Origin: XYB2-FULL-45-11 sp964360375
GTDB lineage: Bacteria; Patescibacteriota; Patescibacteriia; UBA9934; GWF2-40-263
Assembly: GCA_964360375.1 (NCBI GenBank)
Contig: CAYHWG010000046.1
Span: 1-7,143, forward strand
Length of the DNA stretch: 7,143 bases
Direction: 5' to 3'
Shown here: positions 5,542-7,143 of the stretch, piece by piece
Numbering within the stretch: the first letter of the stretch is position 1
How the letters are laid out: each line of letters begins with the position of its first letter
The notes under the pieces: model-generated
Told to the model about the DNA's origin: nothing
Database searches by the model: none
Seen by the model: the letters and a program-made list of their open reading frames with translations, nothing else
Translations under genes and position numbers: made by a program

Positions 5542-6225
5542 ATGAATGCCATGGCTCTTCATTCAAAGCTGCTTGAAATTACTCTGTTCGATCAACACTC
5601 AGACCTGCATGTGGAGTGGTCGATTTTGCTTGATAGCGATCGAACGCTTTCGAGCGTGAATTTGTATCAAGGAGATTTCAGCGAGGTGCCGTGCCAGGCG
5701 ATCGTGAGTCCCGGAAACGGATTTGGATTTATGGATGGCGGCATTGATCTTGCATACACCAAATTTTTTGGTACGACGATCCAAGAAATGTTGCAAGATA
5801 AAATTCGTCGTAAGTTTGAAGGGGAGTTGCTTGTCGGGCAGGCAACCATTCTTTCCACAAACGATCGACAAATTCCGTACCTCATCGCCGCTCCGACCAT
5901 GTCGGTCCCCATGCGTTTGCATGGAACGGCGCAAGCAAACCCTTATTACGCGATGCGTGCAGTCATGAATCTTGTTCTCAAGGGAAAGTTCGATGACGGT
6001 CCGCAGAAAGGTCGTCGAATCAATTCCGTCATTGATTCGATCGCTGTTCCAGGGTTTGGAACGGGCGTTGGTGGAATTTCTGCCAAAGTTTGTGCGTACC
6101 AGCAAATCAAAGCCATTCGTGAGGCACTCATCGCACCTGCGATATTTCCGCACACATGGCAGGAAGCACAGACACATTTTCAGCGTTTGTATACAGATCG
6201 ACCCTACGATCTTCAGCAAGATTAA
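5542..6225 (+). CDS. Macro-domain protein (ADP-ribose-binding fold)
   Basis: Predicted cytoplasmic protein of 227 residues with a macro domain, a fold that binds ADP-ribose and related nucleotides and in some members removes ADP-ribose from proteins, nucleic acids or Appr-1''-phosphate. Seen: a strand and loop VNLYQGDFSEVPCQAIVSPGN (39-59), followed by GFGFMDGGIDLAY (60-72), where Asn59 and the Gly-rich turn match the ligand-binding loop, and the second loop AVPGFGTGVGGIS (168-180). The usual NAAN motif reads SPGN, so this is a divergent subtype. Residues 1-38 are an N-terminal extension; 181-227 form a helical end. The ribosome binding site AAGGAGGG is strong, 4-5 bases before the chosen ATG; an ATG three codons later is also possible. 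It is transcribed alone with its own promoter and terminator. The actual substrate cannot be told. Confidence 0.85.
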   Translation: MNAMALHSKLLEITLFDQHSDLHVEWSILLDSDRTLSSVNLYQGDFSEVPCQAIVSPGNGFGFMDGGIDLAYTKFFGTTIQEMLQDKIRRKFEGELLVGQATILSTNDRQIPYLIAAPTMSVPMRLHGTAQANPYYAMRAVMNLVLKGKFDDGPQKGRRINSVIDSIAVPGFGTGVGGISAKVCAYQQIKAIREALIAPAIFPHTWQEAQTHFQRLYTDRPYDLQQD

Positions 6226-6242
6226 ACGAGTCTCGTTTCTTT

Positions 6243-6276
6243 CTCGATCCTGCGCGGTCGAGTTTTTCTTTCTTTT
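6243..6276 (+). terminator. Intrinsic terminator after the macro-domain gene
   Basis: CTCGATC (6243-6249) pairs with GGTCGAG (6256-6262) including one G-T pair, with a 6-base loop, then TTTTTCTTTCTTTT. A smaller hairpin AAACGAG/CTCGTTT (6224-6238) precedes it at the stop codon. Confidence 0.72.
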
Positions 6277-6279
6277 AAG

Positions 6280-6419
6280 GAGACTGTTGAAAAACTCCAA
6301 ATTGTGTCATTGCGAGGAGAAGTCATCGACGACGAAGCAATCTTTTTTCCCGAAATACAAGGATTGCTTCGTCGTCGAACTCCTCGCAATGACAGAAAGA
6401 TAAGTTTTTCAACAGTCTC
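6280..6419. mobile_element. 140-base MITE-like inverted-repeat element
   Basis: The ends are a perfect 17-base inverted repeat: GAGACTGTTGAAAAACT (6280-6296) and its complement at 6403-6419. Immediately outside, TTTAAG occurs on both sides (6274-6279 and 6420-6425), as a 6-base target duplication would. Inside, GTCATTGCGAGGAG (6306-6319) pairs with 6380-6393, and TCGACGACGAAGCAATC (6326-6342) pairs with 6362-6378, so nearly the whole element folds into one long hairpin. There is no transposase frame; a read-through frame encodes CHCEEKSS and VVELLAMTER, peptides I recall as typical of the GTCATTGCGAGG repeats scattered through many bacterial genomes. It would need a transposase in trans. It lies between the terminator of the macro gene and the tRNA promoter, without damaging either. 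Confidence 0.75.
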
Positions 6420-6430
6420 TTTAAGAGCTC

Positions 6431-6459
6431 TTGCACGATAGGATTTCTTATGCTATTCT
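6431..6459 (+). promoter_or_regulatory. Predicted promoter for tRNA-Asp
   Basis: An extended -10 TGCTATTCT (6451-6459) has TG one base before the box and TATTCT matching 4/6. TTGCAC (6431-6436) lies exactly 17 bases upstream but is a weak -35 (3/6). Transcription would begin near 6466, about 27 bases before the mature tRNA. Confidence 0.5.
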
Positions 6460-6492
6460 TTCGTCACATTTACGAACAAAACTGTGGCAGAC

Positions 6493-6570
6493 GGACTGGT
6501 GGTGTAGCCCGGTTAACACGTCTCCCTGTCACGGAGAAGATCGCGGGTTCGAATCCCGTCCGGTCCGCCA
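6493..6570 (+). tRNA. tRNA-Asp (anticodon GTC)
   Basis: Full cloverleaf: acceptor stem GGACTGG (6493-6499) with CCGGTCC (6560-6566, one G-U pair); D stem GTGT/ACAC (6502-6505, 6516-6519); anticodon stem TCTCC/GGAGA around loop CTGTCAC (6526-6532), anticodon GTC at 6528-6530; T stem GCGGG/CCCGT around TTCGAAT. The discriminator base is G6567, as expected for Asp, and CCA is encoded (6568-6570). Leader CTGTGGC (6482-6488) is complementary to trailer GCCACAG (6571-6577), extending the precursor stem beyond the mature ends. Confidence 0.97.
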
Positions 6571-6589
6571 GCCACAGAGTTGTTCAAAC

Positions 6590-6623
6590 AAAAAACATCG
6601 TTTGCGCGCAAACGATGTTTTTT
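6590..6623. terminator. Two-way terminator between tRNA-Asp and the minus-strand gene
   Basis: A perfect 34-base palindrome centred on GCGCGC at 6604-6609: ACATCGTTTGCG is mirrored, with six A before and six T after. It ends transcription from the tRNA on the plus strand and from the pseudouridine synthase-like gene on the minus strand, whose stop codon lies 3 bases away. Confidence 0.9.
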
Positions 6624-6625
6624 AA

Positions 6626-7143
6626 TTACCACGATTGTTTTTGTTTTCGAATAATTCTTTTCTTTTTGTTGTCCGACATTGGTTTTGATTGTTTTGGTTT
6701 TTCGCTCACGACGATGCCGACGGTTTTTTTTAAATCTTCAATTTCTGATTCCGTGAGTTTCCTCCATGAACCGATTGGATACGTTGAAATCATTTTGAGT
6801 GTGAGAATTCTGGTTCGCATCAAGGTTTCAATTTCATAATGAAGCTCTGCACACATTCTTCGAATCAAATCTGGTTTTGATTCGGAAAGAATGATCGCGA
6901 ATCTTCGCATGTCGAGCTGTCGGACCTTCGCGGGTTTTGTCATTCCGTCTTTCAACTTCAATCCATTTTGCATCTTGCTTATATCCATGCGTTTTAAATC
7001 TCGATTCACTTCGACAACAAATTCTTGATCAAGATCAAATTTTGACAGTGCTAATCGTTTTGCAAAAAAAGAGTCGTTGGTAAGAATCAGTAAACCCTCG
7101 TCGTGTACATTCATGGTTCCGATTGGAAAAAATTTTTCTGTTG
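6626..7143 (-). CDS. RsuA/RluB/RluF-type pseudouridine synthase homologue, catalytic Asp replaced (N-terminus missing)
   Basis: Homologue of the enzymes that turn specific uridines of rRNA into pseudouridine. 171 codons plus a stop are visible; the frame is open to the right edge, so the ATG at 7112-7114 is internal. Seen from the edge: FPIGTMNVHDEGLLILTND, aligning with the family motif G-R-L-D-x-x-[TS]-x-G-L-L-L-L-T-N-D; QEFVVEV (the usual K-x-Y-x-V strand); LKLKDGMTKPAKVRQL; and ESKPDLIRRMCAELHYEIETL, then RTRI and PIGSWRKLTESEIEDL, close in pattern to the C-terminal half of RluF. The Asp that attacks the uridine is Asn here, the preceding Arg is Thr, and the usual G-x-N-R-Q-[IV]-R-R-M reads SKPDLIRRM. 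The protein is probably inactive as a synthase, or its chemistry is altered. A Lys-rich tail of about 25 residues follows. The S4 domain, if present, lies outside the window. Confidence 0.85.
   Translation of the reverse strand, partial: TEKFFPIGTMNVHDEGLLILTNDSFFAKRLALSKFDLDQEFVVEVNRDLKRMDISKMQNGLKLKDGMTKPAKVRQLDMRRFAIILSESKPDLIRRMCAELHYEIETLMRTRILTLKMISTYPIGSWRKLTESEIEDLKKTVGIVVSEKPKQSKPMSDNKKKRIIRKQKQSW

Noticed and set aside
5972..6403. Plus-strand open frame of 143 codons running from the macro gene into the inverted-repeat element
   Set aside because: It overlaps the macro gene in another frame, crosses a terminator, and its tail is the translated repeat (CHCEEKSS and VVELLAMTER), a well-known false-gene pattern.
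6280..6419. CRISPR or other array
   Set aside because: The repeats here are inverted arms of one hairpin, not spaced direct repeats; no repeat-spacer pattern occurs anywhere in the window.
6450..6839. Open plus-strand frame of 129 codons across the tRNA and opposite the pseudouridine synthase homologue
   Set aside because: It reads through tRNA-Asp and a perfect two-way terminator; the minus-strand frame has clear family motifs.

Overview
The window most likely comes from a Patescibacteria (CPR) genome, probably of the Parcubacteria branch. This is inferred from three things: the order ftsA, ftsZ, nrdR; a short GC-rich palindrome read through in frame inside pyk as the peptide CLPAGR, which I recall as a dispersed repeat of those genomes; and the compact mixture of unrelated housekeeping genes. 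No marker here fixes the lineage.

Layout, left to right. The 3' nine tenths of ftsA (+) opens the window. A type II toxin-antitoxin pair follows: an AbrB-fold antitoxin gene overlapping a PIN-domain toxin gene. It lies between ftsA and ftsZ and is bracketed by two palindromes with the same 8-base centre, CCGATCGG. The second palindrome is a good two-way terminator. On the opposite strand it would end a 29-codon reading frame that has a strong ribosome binding site and converges on the toxin gene. A promoter and a roughly 95-base leader with two inverted repeats precede ftsZ. After a hairpin come nrdR, probably from a leaderless start, and pyk, whose start codon overlaps the nrdR stop. A terminator and a fresh TTGACA promoter with an AAGGAGG site then give a single-gene unit for a macro-domain protein. 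Its terminator is followed by a 140-base non-coding inverted-repeat element (MITE-like) with a 6-base direct repeat at its edges. Then come a tRNA-Asp(GTC) with its own promoter, a perfect two-way terminator, and, on the minus strand, a pseudouridine synthase of the RsuA/RluB/RluF type cut by the right edge.

How the genes work together. FtsA and FtsZ form the core of the division ring. NrdR is the zinc-finger/ATP-cone repressor of ribonucleotide reductase genes, and pyruvate kinase makes ATP and pyruvate at the end of glycolysis; these two are translationally coupled. The toxin-antitoxin pair, the 140-base element and the palindrome in pyk look like later additions to an otherwise ordinary housekeeping region.

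The points most worth a second look are: the toxin-antitoxin pair between the two division genes; the pseudouridine synthase with Asn where the catalytic Asp should be and a degraded second motif; the MITE-like element with apparent target duplication; the palindrome tolerated inside pyk; the small minus-strand frame; and the residue pattern in pyruvate kinase that predicts potassium-independent activity.
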